Shown here piece after piece: positions 34,438-44,364 of a stretch of 64,000 nucleotides of DNA. The translations under genes were made by a program, and so were the position numbers. The stretch comes from Capnocytophaga sputigena. GTDB taxonomy: Bacteria > Bacteroidota > Bacteroidia > Flavobacteriales > Flavobacteriaceae. The stretch spans positions 62,001-126,000 of the forward strand of contig NZ_UAVP01000010.1 of the NCBI RefSeq assembly GCF_900446695.1, read 5' to 3'. Below the pieces are notes generated by a model. The model was not told where the DNA came from, made no database searches, and saw only the letters and a list, made by a program, of their open reading frames with translations. How positions within the stretch are numbered: position 1 is the stretch's first letter; each line of letters starts with the position of its first letter.

Positions 34438-35979
34438 TTATATGACGGGCAGCTTAATGAAAAAAGTAGATCCTTTACCTTTATCACTTTCTACATAAAT
34501 AGTTCCTTGATGGTATTCCACAATGCTCTTTACATAAGCAAGTCCTAATCCGTGCCCTTTTACGTTGTGTAAATCACCTGTATGTTCTCTATAGAATTTA
34601 TCGAAAATATATTTGGCAGCTTGTTTGCTCATTCCTTGACCTTTATCCTTGATGCGGATGAGGATTCTATTTTTAATGTTCTCTGTGTAAATGTCTATTT
34701 CAGGGGCTTCGGGTGAATACTTGATGGCGTTTTCTATTACATTTACAAAAATATTGGTGAGATGTGATTCGTTAGCCGATATGTCGCTATTACTTGCTAA
34801 AAAGTGAGTGTGTATCACTCCACCACGTTCATTAATCATCACTTGCACGTGACTGATAGCACTTGTAATAAGGTCGTGTACATCTAAAGGTTCTCTTTCT
34901 AATTGTAAACTACCTTTTTCAAGACGTGATATTTGCAAGATGTTTTCTACTTGGGCAAGCATTCGTTTGTTCTCTTGTTTGAGAATTTTTACGTAATGCA
35001 TAACCTTATCAGGATTGTTTATAGCCATAGGACTCTTGAGCGTATCAAGTACTAAATTCATTGTAGCGATAGGCGTTTTGAACTCGTGAGTCATATTGTT
35101 GATAAAGTCTGTTTTTATTTCTGAAATGCGGCGCTGTGTAATTAGTTGGTTTAAAGTAATGATAAATACCGCAATAATTATGAGCATAAAAACAGTAGAA
35201 AGACTTGCTATCTCTATAATTGATGACAATACAAAACGCTCTCGTTGTGGAAATATAACAGCTAATTCATAAAAAGAATCGTCGTTGCTATTAGCTCCAA
35301 AAAGAGGGGTTCTGTATTCTTTGGTCTCATTAGGTTCAAAGTACTTAGAATGTACTTTTGAAAGTACGTTTTTATTGTATATAGCAAACTCAAAATGTAA
35401 TTTGAGATCACTTTTGTCTAATTTTTTTTCAATGAGTTTTTGAATCTGAGGGAGTGATACTCGCTCGCTTATAGATTGTTGGCGAATAATACTCTTAAAC
35501 GATTCTTCAATCATCAAGCGCTCTATTTCAGGCAATTCACTTAGTTTTTCATAAGCTTTTACTAAATATGAATTGGCGTCTAATTCTTCGGTGTTTAAAA
35601 TACCTCCTAAATCATTATTAGATGAATAAGTAGATGTTATGGGTAGTTCATAATCTTCATCTAAAACCCCGTGATTGTAAGCAAAAGTTTCTCTATTATC
35701 TTTGTTGTTTTGTATAAAAATAAAGTCGTGCAAAAGAGGATCTCTAAGTTTGAGAGTGCTGTCATTTTCTCTTAAAAAAATGATTTGAGCTACATATTTA
35801 TCTACTTCATCTTGCTCAATTTTTTTTACTACATTGTTGAGAACCTGCCGAATAGAGTAAGTAAAAGCCTCTTCTTTATCATCAATAGCCATCTTAATCC
35901 AATATCCTTGAATGAAGATAATTCCAACAAGAGATAAACTTGTGAGGACTAAAGCTACTATGTATAAACGTCTATTCAT
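34438..35979 (-). CDS. sensor histidine kinase (RprX-like)
   Basis: 513 residues. Two membrane segments (about 5-27 and 265-290) frame a periplasmic domain. The kinase core has the H-box NMTHEFKTPIATMN, N-box NVIENAIKYSP, G1 KDKGQGMS and G2 GHGLGLAYV. The ATG at 35979 lies only 5 nt from a TAACTTTG box (35991-35984), so the mRNA may be leaderless. The response regulator follows 47 nt downstream. Confidence 0.92.
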   Translation of the reverse strand: MNRRLYIVALVLTSLSLVGIIFIQGYWIKMAIDDKEEAFTYSIRQVLNNVVKKIEQDEVDKYVAQIIFLRENDSTLKLRDPLLHDFIFIQNNKDNRETFAYNHGVLDEDYELPITSTYSSNNDLGGILNTEELDANSYLVKAYEKLSELPEIERLMIEESFKSIIRQQSISERVSLPQIQKLIEKKLDKSDLKLHFEFAIYNKNVLSKVHSKYFEPNETKEYRTPLFGANSNDDSFYELAVIFPQRERFVLSSIIEIASLSTVFMLIIIAVFIITLNQLITQRRISEIKTDFINNMTHEFKTPIATMNLVLDTLKSPMAINNPDKVMHYVKILKQENKRMLAQVENILQISRLEKGSLQLEREPLDVHDLITSAISHVQVMINERGGVIHTHFLASNSDISANESHLTNIFVNVIENAIKYSPEAPEIDIYTENIKNRILIRIKDKGQGMSKQAAKYIFDKFYREHTGDLHNVKGHGLGLAYVKSIVEYHQGTIYVESDKGKGSTFFIKLPVI

Positions 35980-36094
35980 CGCGCAAAGTTAATACAAAAT
36001 ATTAAAAAAACAATAATAAGTCTTAAAAAAACTTTTATCTTAAGGCAAAAAGTTTCGAAATTCTAAGTAAATAAAAAGAGAAACCTTTAAAATC

Positions 36095-36138
36095 TATAAA
36101 AAAATCCTTAAAGCGTAATGTTACTTTAAGGAATTTTT
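36095..36138 (-). terminator. terminator after ruvB
   Basis: 11-bp stem (AATCCTTAAAG with CTTTAAGGATT-like arm), minus-strand T-run of seven. Confidence 0.8.
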
Positions 36139-36163
36139 TGTTAATTGTATATGTTTATTTCGT

Positions 36164-37189
36164 TTATTCAAAAAGCGTTCCCTGTTTTGCAGGATGTACT
36201 TTTCCTAAGTGTTTATAAGCTAACTCAGTTACTTCACGTCCGCGAGGGGTGCGTACAATGAAACCTTCTTGAATGAGGAAGGGTTCATACACCTCTTCAA
36301 TAGTTTCGGCACTTTCGGATACGGCAGTTGCTAAAGTAGTAATCCCCACGGGGCCTCCTTTGAACTTATCAATAAGGGTTGAGAGGATTTTGTTGTCCAT
36401 CTCGTCTAATCCGTGTGCATCTACATTTAAGGCTTTTAGTCCGAAGCGGGTAATAGCAATGTCTATTTCACCGTTGCCTTTTATTTGCGCAAAGTCGCGA
36501 ATACGGCGTAAAAGGGCATTGGCAATACGTGGAGTACCTCTACTTCTGCTAGCTAATTCTATAGCAGCTTCCATAGAAATCGGTACTTTAAGGATAGAAG
36601 CACTACGCTGAACGATATCAGCTAAAAGCTCGGTAGAATAATACTGCAATCGACTTTGAATACCAAAACGTGCACGCATAGGAGCTGTAAGTAGCCCTGA
36701 ACGGGTAGTTGCTCCTATAAGTGTAAAGGGATTGAGGTTAATTTGTACAGTACGGGCATTGGGTCCTGACTCTATCATTATGTCAATCTTGTAGTCCTCC
36801 ATAGCTGAGTATAGATACTCTTCGACTACTGGACTCAAGCGGTGTATTTCGTCGATAAAAAGTACATCGCGCTCTTGCAAATTAGTGAGTAATCCAGCTA
36901 AATCACCAGGTTTATCAAGTACAGGACCTGAAGTAATTTTGATGCCTACGCCTAATTCGTTAGCCAGAATATGAGCGAGCGTAGTCTTTCCAAGCCCTGG
37001 AGGCCCGTGAAAAAGTGTATGATCAAGGGCTTCGTGGCGCATATTAGCAGCTTTTACGAATACTTTTAGATTTTCTAAAACTGCTTCTTGCCCCGCAAAA
37101 TCATCAAACGACAAAGGGCGCAAGGCTCTTTCTATATCGAGTTCTTGCGCCGAATAATTTTCTTTATTTGGATCTAAGTTTTTATTCAA
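36164..37189 (-). CDS. ruvB: Holliday junction helicase RuvB
   Basis: 341 residues. AAA+ core with Walker [14 protein letters not shown], Walker [11 protein letters not shown], sensor 1 IGATTRSG and the C-terminal winged helix with [16 protein letters not shown]. Hexameric motor for branch migration with RuvA, which is not adjacent. It is 24 nt after the pseudouridine synthase gene on the same strand, so probably co-transcribed. Confidence 0.96.
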   Translation of the reverse strand: MNKNLDPNKENYSAQELDIERALRPLSFDDFAGQEAVLENLKVFVKAANMRHEALDHTLFHGPPGLGKTTLAHILANELGVGIKITSGPVLDKPGDLAGLLTNLQERDVLFIDEIHRLSPVVEEYLYSAMEDYKIDIMIESGPNARTVQINLNPFTLIGATTRSGLLTAPMRARFGIQSRLQYYSTELLADIVQRSASILKVPISMEAAIELASRSRGTPRIANALLRRIRDFAQIKGNGEIDIAITRFGLKALNVDAHGLDEMDNKILSTLIDKFKGGPVGITTLATAVSESAETIEEVYEPFLIQEGFIVRTPRGREVTELAYKHLGKVHPAKQGTLFE

Positions 37190-37213
37190 GCCTTTAAGAT
37201 TTAGGAGATAGCA

Positions 37214-38446
37214 TCACTTCATATTGCGAAGATTGATTACTTCTTGCTGAGTGAGACGACGCCAATGACCACGAGGTAAATCTTTTTTAGTGAGCCCAGC
37301 AAATACTACGCGATCGAGTTTTTCTACTTGATAGCCTAAGTGTTCAAAAATACGGCGTACAATACGATTGCGACCGCTATGGATTTTAATACCTATTTCA
37401 TTTTTAGGTTTATCGTTTACATAGCTGATTTCATCTACTTCAATAAAACCGTCTTCTAACTCTAAACCATCTTGAATCTTCATAAAATCTTTGTAGTCGA
37501 GTTTACGGTCGAGGATTACGTGGTATATTTTGCGCACACCGTGAGTGGGGTGGGTGAGTTTTTTGGTAAGTTCACCATCATTGGTGAGCAATAACAAACC
37601 TGTAGTAGCTCTGTCTAAACGACCTACAGGCAAGATACGTGCACTGGTAGCATTTGCCACCAAATCCATCACAGTTTTGCGTCCTTTTTCATCGTTGGTA
37701 GTGGTGATGAAGCCTTTGGGCTTATTGAGCAAGATGTATTCTTTCTTTTCAGAAGAAAGGAGTTTACCATCGAAACGCACTTCATCGGTAGGTTTTACAC
37801 GATAACCAAGCGTAGTCATCACTTCACCATTCACAGTTACATTACCTGATGAAATATACATATCGGCATTACGGCGAGAGCATATACCAGCATCAGCAAT
37901 ATATTTGTTCAAACGTACTTCAGCTGGAGTAACAGTAGGATAGTCTATAGGAGCGTTGTTTTGAGGCTTGTAGGTATTGTTGTAAGGTTTCTTGTTGAAA
38001 GGTTTTTTATAATTATCGTTTTGCTTATAACCTTCATTGCGGTTATAACTTTCGTTACGATTGTAGCCTTCGTTACGGTTATAGTTGTTAGGTTTACTAT
38101 ATCCCTCATTCTTTTTGAAATTAGGATTATATGATTTTCTGTTTTCTGAGTTATAACCATTGTTACTATTGTTGTAACGATTGCCACCGTTATTTTCATA
38201 ACGATTACCGCTATTGTTATCATAGCGGTTGCTGTTATCATAGCGGTTGCTGTTGTCATAGCGGTTTCCACTGTTGTTGTAACTGCGTCCTTCGTTCTGT
38301 CCGTAAGTTTTCTTTTTGAATGAACTATTGCTGTTGTTGCGATTGTTACCGCTGTTGTAAGAAGAATTGTAAGGCTTTTTCTCTGAATTCCCATTAGAGG
38401 AATAGCTATTCTTCTTGTAGTTGTTGTTAAATTTTTTGTTTTCCAT
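37214..38446 (-). CDS. pseudouridine synthase (RluB/RsuA type) with Asn-rich N-terminal extension
   Basis: 410 residues. Residues 1-about 170 are low complexity, rich in Asn, Tyr, Gly, Arg and Lys, with repeats such as NRYDNS and YNRNEG. Then an S4 RNA-binding domain (RLNKYIADAGICSRRNAD) and the RsuA-type catalytic domain with GRLDRATTGLLLLTNDG (Asp nucleophile) and the C-terminal GRNRIVRRIFEHLGYQVEKL in parts. It modifies a uridine in rRNA. Such disordered, RNA-binding-type tails are frequent in Bacteroidota RluB homologues. Confidence 0.9.
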   Translation of the reverse strand: MENKKFNNNYKKNSYSSNGNSEKKPYNSSYNSGNNRNNSNSSFKKKTYGQNEGRSYNNSGNRYDNSNRYDNSNRYDNNSGNRYENNGGNRYNNSNNGYNSENRKSYNPNFKKNEGYSKPNNYNRNEGYNRNESYNRNEGYKQNDNYKKPFNKKPYNNTYKPQNNAPIDYPTVTPAEVRLNKYIADAGICSRRNADMYISSGNVTVNGEVMTTLGYRVKPTDEVRFDGKLLSSEKKEYILLNKPKGFITTTNDEKGRKTVMDLVANATSARILPVGRLDRATTGLLLLTNDGELTKKLTHPTHGVRKIYHVILDRKLDYKDFMKIQDGLELEDGFIEVDEISYVNDKPKNEIGIKIHSGRNRIVRRIFEHLGYQVEKLDRVVFAGLTKKDLPRGHWRRLTQQEVINLRNMK

Positions 38447-38487
38447 ATAAAATTAAATCTCTCTATTATGTATCCCAATGTATTACA

Positions 38488-39351
38488 TTATGCTAAGGCC
38501 TCTGAACCTCCTACGATTTCTATAATCTCACCAGTAATAGTAGCCTGACGGGCTTTGTTGTAGGTGAGAATAAGTTCATTCTTAAGATCTTGAGCGTTGT
38601 CGGTAGCCTTGTGCATAGCTGTCATACGAGCACCGTGCTCAGCAGCTACTGAGTCGCGTAATGCTTTAAAAATTTCTGTTTTTAGCGAACGTGGGATGAG
38701 TTCTTCTACAATTTCTTGCTTAGAAGGCTCATAAATATAATCTGTGTTTAGTTCTTTAGCTTTTGATTTAGTAGCTATAGGTTGAATAGGCAAGAAAGTT
38801 TCTTCTGTAAGGATTTGAGTAGCTGCATTCTTAAAGCTGTTGTACACCAATACTATTTGGTCATATTTCCCCGAAGTGTATAATTCCATCAGTTCTTCGG
38901 CTAAAGTTGCTGCTGTCGCAAAGGTGAGCTTATCAAAAATTTCGCTATTATGAGCTATAATATTGTCGTATTTTTTCAATACATCATTGCCTTTTTTGCC
39001 TATGGTATAGAGTTGTACTTGTTTACCTTTGTAGGTGGTTTGCTCTAACTCTAACACCTTTTTTATCACACTGGCATTGAATGCCCCGCAAAGACCTCTG
39101 TTGGAAGTAATAGGTACTAAAAGTACTTTTTTTATCTCTCCTTTGCGTGGGTTATAAACGTTCTCATCACCCAAGGCAGCGCTAAGGTGTTCTAACAACT
39201 GCTTGAGTTTATAAGCATAAGGTTTCATCGCTAGAATAGCATCTTGTGCCTTTTTCAATTTGGCTGCTGATACCATTTTCATCGCTGCTGTGATTTGCAT
39301 CGTTGAACTTACTGATGAAATTCTGCTACGTATTTCTTTTAAATTTGCCAT
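38488..39351 (-). CDS. atpG: ATP synthase gamma subunit
   Basis: 287 residues. The opening ANLKEIRSRISSVSSTMQIT and terminal MTAMHKATDNAQDLKNEL region (quoted in part) form the coiled-coil rotor shaft. The gene ends the cluster atpB-E-F-H-A-DUF2625-G. atpD and atpC are not present; in Bacteroidota they are usually a separate pair. The leader contains an AGGTAAG 7-nt array. Confidence 0.95.
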   Translation of the reverse strand: MANLKEIRSRISSVSSTMQITAAMKMVSAAKLKKAQDAILAMKPYAYKLKQLLEHLSAALGDENVYNPRKGEIKKVLLVPITSNRGLCGAFNASVIKKVLELEQTTYKGKQVQLYTIGKKGNDVLKKYDNIIAHNSEIFDKLTFATAATLAEELMELYTSGKYDQIVLVYNSFKNAATQILTEETFLPIQPIATKSKAKELNTDYIYEPSKQEIVEELIPRSLKTEIFKALRDSVAAEHGARMTAMHKATDNAQDLKNELILTYNKARQATITGEIIEIVGGSEALA

Positions 39352-39357
39352 TTTATT

Positions 39358-39385
39358 AGGTAAGAGGTAAGAGGTAAGAGGTAAG
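39358..39385. repeat. 7-nt periodic array (AGGTAAG, four units) upstream of atpG
   Basis: Four almost exact units immediately before the atpG start, within the 66-nt gap after the DUF2625 gene. Confidence 0.85.
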
Positions 39386-39417
39386 CCCTATATACCACAT
39401 TTACCACTAGTCATTAA

Positions 39418-40095
39418 CTATTTTTTATTTAATTGTGTTTGAAATTCGATTGTAAGAGCATAACTCTCTTCTATAGGAACTAACTTTCTACTGTTGTTTT
39501 CAAGGTCTTTACCTTCTTTTGTCCAAAGTGGAGGAAAGAACGAAAAAACTTCATCGGCATTAGCTTGAGCCACTTCTTCTTTACAACTATTCCAATAAGA
39601 ACCTTCATAGAACATTTTGAGGTCGCCAGCAAAAGCCCAATTAAGGAAATCGGAATAGGTGCAATCCATATCTTCCCACTGCAATGTGTCAGGGGCTAAA
39701 TAGAATATTTTGCCTAAACTTTCTTCACTGAGCCCACCACCATTAATAGCAAAATACCCACCGAGTACATCGTCTGCAATGAGGAGGAAACGAGGTTGTT
39801 TGCCATAATTATCGAATGATTTACCTTTGTTCCATTCCATTATACCTCTTTGCAATCTTTCGCAACCAGAACCTAAGATCCGTATCCAACCACCATCAAT
39901 GAGAATACCACCTGTTTCGTAGATGATTGCGCCCATAGGAGAACGGGTAGTTATCTGCGCTCTTACCAATTCTTCCTCAGCACGTTTGATATTGCGAGGG
40001 AGTATTTCATAAGGATTGGTAGCCTGTTGCAACCATTCTTGCACTAAGTCCCAGCCAGGCTCTTCGGTATTAATGAGCTCTTTTAAGGTTTTCAT
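39418..40095 (-). CDS. DUF2625 family protein inserted in the ATP synthase operon
   Basis: 225 residues, no signal or membrane helix. DUF2625 hallmarks: TTRSPMGAIIYETGGILID, GWIRILGSGCERL, FLLIADDVLGGYFAINGG, and DCTYSDFLNWAF. It resembles SUKH-like/barnase-immunity-type small proteins but its role is unknown. It starts 4 nt after the atpA stop and precedes atpG by 66 nt, so it must be co-transcribed with both. This position is not part of the standard operon and implies a late insertion. Confidence 0.85.
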   Translation of the reverse strand: MKTLKELINTEEPGWDLVQEWLQQATNPYEILPRNIKRAEEELVRAQITTRSPMGAIIYETGGILIDGGWIRILGSGCERLQRGIMEWNKGKSFDNYGKQPRFLLIADDVLGGYFAINGGGLSEESLGKIFYLAPDTLQWEDMDCTYSDFLNWAFAGDLKMFYEGSYWNSCKEEVAQANADEVFSFFPPLWTKEGKDLENNSRKLVPIEESYALTIEFQTQLNKK

Positions 40096-40099
40096 TCAA

Positions 40100-41680
40100 T
40101 TATTTTGCGTATTTTTCGCTCAAATCTTTAGCTACTTTTTCGAGAGTAACTGTAATCTCATCAGTAAGTTTTCCTGCTTTGAGCTGGTCTAAAATATCAC
40201 GATGAGATACATTCAGGAACTCTAAATATTCTTTTTCGAACTCTTTTACTTTATTTACAGGAACTTGACGCAACAAGTTCTTAGATCCTGCATAGATAAT
40301 TGCAATTTGACTTTCTACAGGGTAAGGGTCGTTTTGTGGTTGTTTTAAGATTTCCACATTGCGTTTTCCTTTTTCGATAACCCCCATAGTAGCTGCATCG
40401 AGGTCAGATCCGAATTTGGCAAAGGCTTCAAGTTCACGGTATTGGGCTTGATCTAATTTGAGCGTACCTGCAACCTTTTTCATTGATTTAATCTGAGCTG
40501 AACCGCCCACACGAGATACTGAAATACCTACATTGATAGCAGGGCGTACCCCAGAGTTGAATAAGTCAGATTCCAAGAATATCTGTCCGTCGGTAATAGA
40601 AATTACGTTAGTAGGGATATAAGCTGATACGTCACCCGCTTGTGTTTCAATAATAGGTAAGGCAGTGAGTGATCCCCCACCTTTTACGAGTGGAGCAATA
40701 CTTTCGGGTAAGTCATTCATCTGGCGTGCAATAGTATCATCACCTATTACTTTGGCAGCGCGTTCTAACAGACGAGAGTGCAAGTAGAATACGTCACCAG
40801 GGTAAGCCTCACGTCCAGGTGGGCGGCGTAACAAGAGTGATACCTCACGGTAAGCCACCGCTTGTTTAGAAAGGTCGTCGTAGATGATAAGAGCTGGGCG
40901 ACCTGTATCGCGGAAGTACTCGCCAATAGCAGCCCCTGCAAAAGGTGCATATACCTGCATAGGAGCAGGATCGGAAGCGTTAGCCGCCACGATAGTAGTA
41001 TAAGCTAAAGCCCCAGCATCTTCTAAGGTTTTGGTAATTCCTGCTACGGTAGAAGCCTTCTGACCGATAGCTACATAGATACAATACACTGGATTGCCTG
41101 CATCGTAGAACTCTTTTTGGTTGAGGATGGTATCGATACACACGGTAGTTTTTCCCGTTTGACGGTCGCCGATTACCAACTCACGTTGCCCACGACCGAT
41201 AGGAATCATCGCGTCGATTGCTTTGATACCCGTTTGCAAAGGTTCGTTAACCGGCTGACGGAAGATAACACCAGGGGCTTTGCGTTCCAAGGGCATTTCG
41301 TATAGTTTGCCAGTAATAGGGCCTTTACCATCAATGGGTTGCCCTAAGGTGTTTACCACACGACCTACGATGCCTTCGCCTACATTGATAGAGGCGATGA
41401 GCCCCGTGCGTTTTACAGTATCCCCTTCTTTAATATCGGTTGACGGTCCTAAGAGGGTAATCCCCACGTTGTCTTCTTCGAGGTTGAGGACAATCCCTTG
41501 TAGTCCGTTGTCAAATTTCACTAATTCACCATATTGCGCATTCGATAGTCCGAAGATACGCGCAATACCATCGCCCACTTGTAGTACGGTACCTACTTCT
41601 TCGAGAGAAGCATTGGCATCGAAGTGCGCTAGTTGTTCTTTTAAAATTGCTGAAATTTCAGCGGCTTTTATTTCTGCCAT
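40100..41680 (-). CDS. atpA: ATP synthase alpha subunit
   Basis: 526 residues. Walker [10 protein letters not shown], alpha-type QKASTVA segment, [17 protein letters not shown] and the arginine-finger region [14 protein letters not shown]. Non-catalytic nucleotide-binding subunit of F1. It follows atpH by 81 nt. Confidence 0.97.
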   Translation of the reverse strand: MAEIKAAEISAILKEQLAHFDANASLEEVGTVLQVGDGIARIFGLSNAQYGELVKFDNGLQGIVLNLEEDNVGITLLGPSTDIKEGDTVKRTGLIASINVGEGIVGRVVNTLGQPIDGKGPITGKLYEMPLERKAPGVIFRQPVNEPLQTGIKAIDAMIPIGRGQRELVIGDRQTGKTTVCIDTILNQKEFYDAGNPVYCIYVAIGQKASTVAGITKTLEDAGALAYTTIVAANASDPAPMQVYAPFAGAAIGEYFRDTGRPALIIYDDLSKQAVAYREVSLLLRRPPGREAYPGDVFYLHSRLLERAAKVIGDDTIARQMNDLPESIAPLVKGGGSLTALPIIETQAGDVSAYIPTNVISITDGQIFLESDLFNSGVRPAINVGISVSRVGGSAQIKSMKKVAGTLKLDQAQYRELEAFAKFGSDLDAATMGVIEKGKRNVEILKQPQNDPYPVESQIAIIYAGSKNLLRQVPVNKVKEFEKEYLEFLNVSHRDILDQLKAGKLTDEITVTLEKVAKDLSEKYAK

Positions 41681-41761
41681 TTTTTCAGGTTTTATTTCTT
41701 AGTCGTTAGTTTTTTATCGTTTTTGTTGAAAATCTCAAACTTGGAAACGTTCCTCTATTAT

Positions 41762-42310
41762 TTACAAAAATAATTTTTCTTGAAACTCTTGTTTCAATCG
41801 GTTGAGTTTGTGTGCTACACTGGCGTTGTATTGCACATCACCTACACGGAGGATAAAACCTCCTATGATATTCTTATCAACCTTATTTTCAAGGGTAACA
41901 TTGTTGTTTTTTGTGAGTATCATCACTTTTTGAAGCATCTCTTTACGAGTAGACTCGTCAAGAGGGGTAGCTGTAGTTACTACAGCTGTTTTCTGATTTT
42001 TATAGATGTTATACTGCACAACAAATTTTTCGGCTACTACCCCAAGTATTGGCAAACGTCCATTATGGATAAGCAACTCAAATAATCGCTGAGTTTCAGG
42101 GGTAACCATTGTAAAGATTTTGGAGAGTACATTCTTTTTTACCGTTGTTTTTACAATAGGTGAAATGAGCATACGTTCCAAATCCTTATGAGATTTTATT
42201 GTTTTGTCTATCAAGGTCATATCAGCGAATACAGCCTCCAAAGCATTTTGTTGTAAGGCGTATTCTAAGAGTGCCTTGGCATATCTATTTGCTACTCTCG
42301 ATCCGTACAT
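41762..42310 (-). CDS. atpH: ATP synthase delta subunit
   Basis: 182 residues. SRVANRYAKALLEYA at the start, LLIHNGRLPIL in the middle, and ENKVDKNIIGGFILRVGD near the end are the OSCP/delta hallmarks. It joins F1 to the peripheral stalk. 9-nt gap after atpF. Confidence 0.94.
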   Translation of the reverse strand: MYGSRVANRYAKALLEYALQQNALEAVFADMTLIDKTIKSHKDLERMLISPIVKTTVKKNVLSKIFTMVTPETQRLFELLIHNGRLPILGVVAEKFVVQYNIYKNQKTAVVTTATPLDESTRKEMLQKVMILTKNNNVTLENKVDKNIIGGFILRVGDVQYNASVAHKLNRLKQEFQEKLFL

Positions 42311-42319
42311 AACCTATTT

Positions 42320-42811
42320 TTAGTTTAACGTAACACTTTTTAAATAATCGTTGATGAGGGCGTGTTGTTTTTTCTCGTCGGAAAGTTCGCTCATCATCAC
42401 TTTTTGTGCCATTTCAATAGAAAGAGCTGCTACTTGGTCTTTAAGTTGAGCTAAAGCCACTTTCTTCTCACTTTCAATTGCTTGTTGAGCTTGCTGGATG
42501 AGTTTTACACCTTCACGATGGGCTTCTTCTTTGGCTTCACTTACAATCTTATCTTTGATATCTCTTGCTTCTTTTAAGATAACATCTCTTTCAGTGCGTG
42601 CTTCGGCTAAAAGACGCTCGTTATCGGCTTTGAGGTTTGCCATTTGTTTTTGAGCTTCTTCAGCAGCTTCCAAAGCCTTGTTGATAGAGTCTTCGCGTTG
42701 TTTTACGGCATTCATTATGGGCTTCCAAGCATATTTTGCTAAGAGGAAGAGCAAGATGAGAAAGATAATGGTATTCCAGAATAATAAACTTTCAGGATGT
42801 GATAAATTCAT
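42320..42811 (-). CDS. atpF: ATP synthase b subunit
   Basis: 163 residues: one membrane helix (LLFWNTIIFLILLFLLAKYAW), then a long charged coiled coil. (Longer quote avoided beyond NTIIFLILLFLLAKYAW.) It is the peripheral stalk. Upstream gap carries a 7-nt array and the hairpin after atpE. Confidence 0.93.
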   Translation of the reverse strand: MNLSHPESLLFWNTIIFLILLFLLAKYAWKPIMNAVKQREDSINKALEAAEEAQKQMANLKADNERLLAEARTERDVILKEARDIKDKIVSEAKEEAHREGVKLIQQAQQAIESEKKVALAQLKDQVAALSIEMAQKVMMSELSDEKKQHALINDYLKSVTLN

Positions 42812-42825
42812 TGTATTTAATTATT

Positions 42826-42846
42826 AGGTGTTAGGTGTCAGGTGTT
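42826..42846. repeat. 7-nt periodic array (AGGTGTT, three units) upstream of atpF
   Basis: AGGTGTT, AGGTGTC, AGGTGTT; on the minus strand this reads AACACCT, the same family as the array before folP. Confidence 0.8.
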
Positions 42847-42853
42847 AATAAAG

Positions 42854-42886
42854 AACCGTTGTGCAACCAACCGTTACACAACGGTT
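42854..42886 (-). promoter_or_regulatory. mRNA hairpin between atpE and atpF
   Basis: 10-bp perfect stem AACCGTTGTG / CACAACGGTT just after the atpE stop, without a T-run on the transcribed strand. It may stabilise or process the upstream atpBE mRNA, which needs high c-subunit output. Confidence 0.5.
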
Positions 42887-42896
42887 TTTTTCAGTA

Positions 42897-43118
<222 letters not shown>

Positions 43119-43145
43119 TTAGTTACTTTTGTTAGGTTTTAGAGA

Positions 43146-44213
43146 TTAGTGAGTTTCTTCTACAGCTTGCCCTATGAATAGTGCGGAAAGTAATGTAAAT
43201 ACATAGGCTTGCAATACAGCTACTAATAACTCTAACATTTGCATAAACACTGTAAAGGCAACCGATACAGGGGCTATTGCTACTGATTTGAATATGAATA
43301 TCAGTGATATCAAACTTAGGGCGATGATGTGACCTGCCGTCATATTGGCGAACAAACGTATCATCAAGGCGAAAGGTTTGGTAAATACACTCAATATTTC
43401 GATAGGTATCATAATAGGTAATATCCACGAGGGTACCCCAGGTGGAGCAAAAATATGTTGCCAATAGTGTTTGTTGCTACTAAATAAGGTAAGGATAAGT
43501 GTAAAAAGAGCTAACATACCCGTAAAGAGAATGTTGTTGGTTACAGTGCCTGCAAAAGGGAAGAAAGGTATAAGTCCGAAGAGATTTCCTACCCAAATGA
43601 GGAAAAATACTGTAAGCAAATAAGGCATATATCTATTGTAGTACTTTTCGCCTATATTAGGAATAGCTATTTCGTCGCGCACAAAGATTACAATAGGTTC
43701 TAAGAGACCTGCTAAACCTTTTGGTGCTTTAGGATTCTTTTTATATGAACGCGCTACTGCAATGAAAGTGAACAATAATAGTATTGATATTAACATCAAT
43801 GAAACGACATTCTTAGTAATAGAAAAGTTCAGAGGGCGAGCATTGGTTACATCACCTTGAGCATTAAGTGTAAGAGGTGTATCAGCATTGGCGTAGTAGA
43901 TATCTTCTTTGTAACGCACAAAGCGCTGTCCATTTTTTTCAACTACAACAATTCCTTTGTTATCGTGATGAAAGGCACTTGATAAGAAAGTTACCAATCC
44001 GCTATCTGTATAAAGAATCACGGGCAAGGGCAGTGAATAAGCGTGCCCTTTGTAATCAAATAAGTGGAAATCGTGAGAATCACCAATGTGCTCATCGATT
44101 AATTCATTGATATTAAACTCTTCAATCCCCTTATTTTCAGTTGCAAAACCTTGTAGAGGTATTAGTGAGATTACAAATAAAGTGATATATAGAACGTAAT
44201 TCTTTACTTTCAT
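43146..44213 (-). CDS. atpB: ATP synthase a subunit with long N-terminal extension
   Basis: 355 residues, about 100 longer than the E. coli protein. A signal-like N terminus (VLYITLFVISLIPLQGFA) and an extracytoplasmic segment of about 100 residues precede the usual helices; this is typical of Bacteroidota. The essential Arg is in FALMIRLFANMTAGH. A -7 box TACATTTG (44244-44237) sits 24 nt upstream of the ATG and should drive the entire operon. No atpI/atpZ gene is present. Confidence 0.94.
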   Translation of the reverse strand: MKVKNYVLYITLFVISLIPLQGFATENKGIEEFNINELIDEHIGDSHDFHLFDYKGHAYSLPLPVILYTDSGLVTFLSSAFHHDNKGIVVVEKNGQRFVRYKEDIYYANADTPLTLNAQGDVTNARPLNFSITKNVVSLMLISILLLFTFIAVARSYKKNPKAPKGLAGLLEPIVIFVRDEIAIPNIGEKYYNRYMPYLLTVFFLIWVGNLFGLIPFFPFAGTVTNNILFTGMLALFTLILTLFSSNKHYWQHIFAPPGVPSWILPIMIPIEILSVFTKPFALMIRLFANMTAGHIIALSLISLIFIFKSVAIAPVSVAFTVFMQMLELLVAVLQAYVFTLLSALFIGQAVEETH

Positions 44214-44236
44214 TACTTGTTTTGTTTTTATTCGCG

Positions 44237-44244
44237 CAAATGTA
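44237..44244 (-). promoter_or_regulatory. -7 box TACATTTG of the atp operon
   Basis: Minus-strand TACATTTG 24 nt upstream of atpB; -33 TTTG is not evident. Confidence 0.45.
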
Positions 44245-44364
44245 GGATTTTTTATTTAAGTGGCGAAATTTTTTAGTATATTTTTATTTTAAAAAAGTTT
44301 AAATGGCTGATAGTTAGCATTTAACGTTTCTAATAACTAATGCCTAATTTCTAACTCTCGATTC

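Noticed and set aside
38131-38319. Cys/His/Tyr-rich plus-strand frame
   Set aside because: Antisense of the Asn-rich repeats of the pseudouridine synthase.
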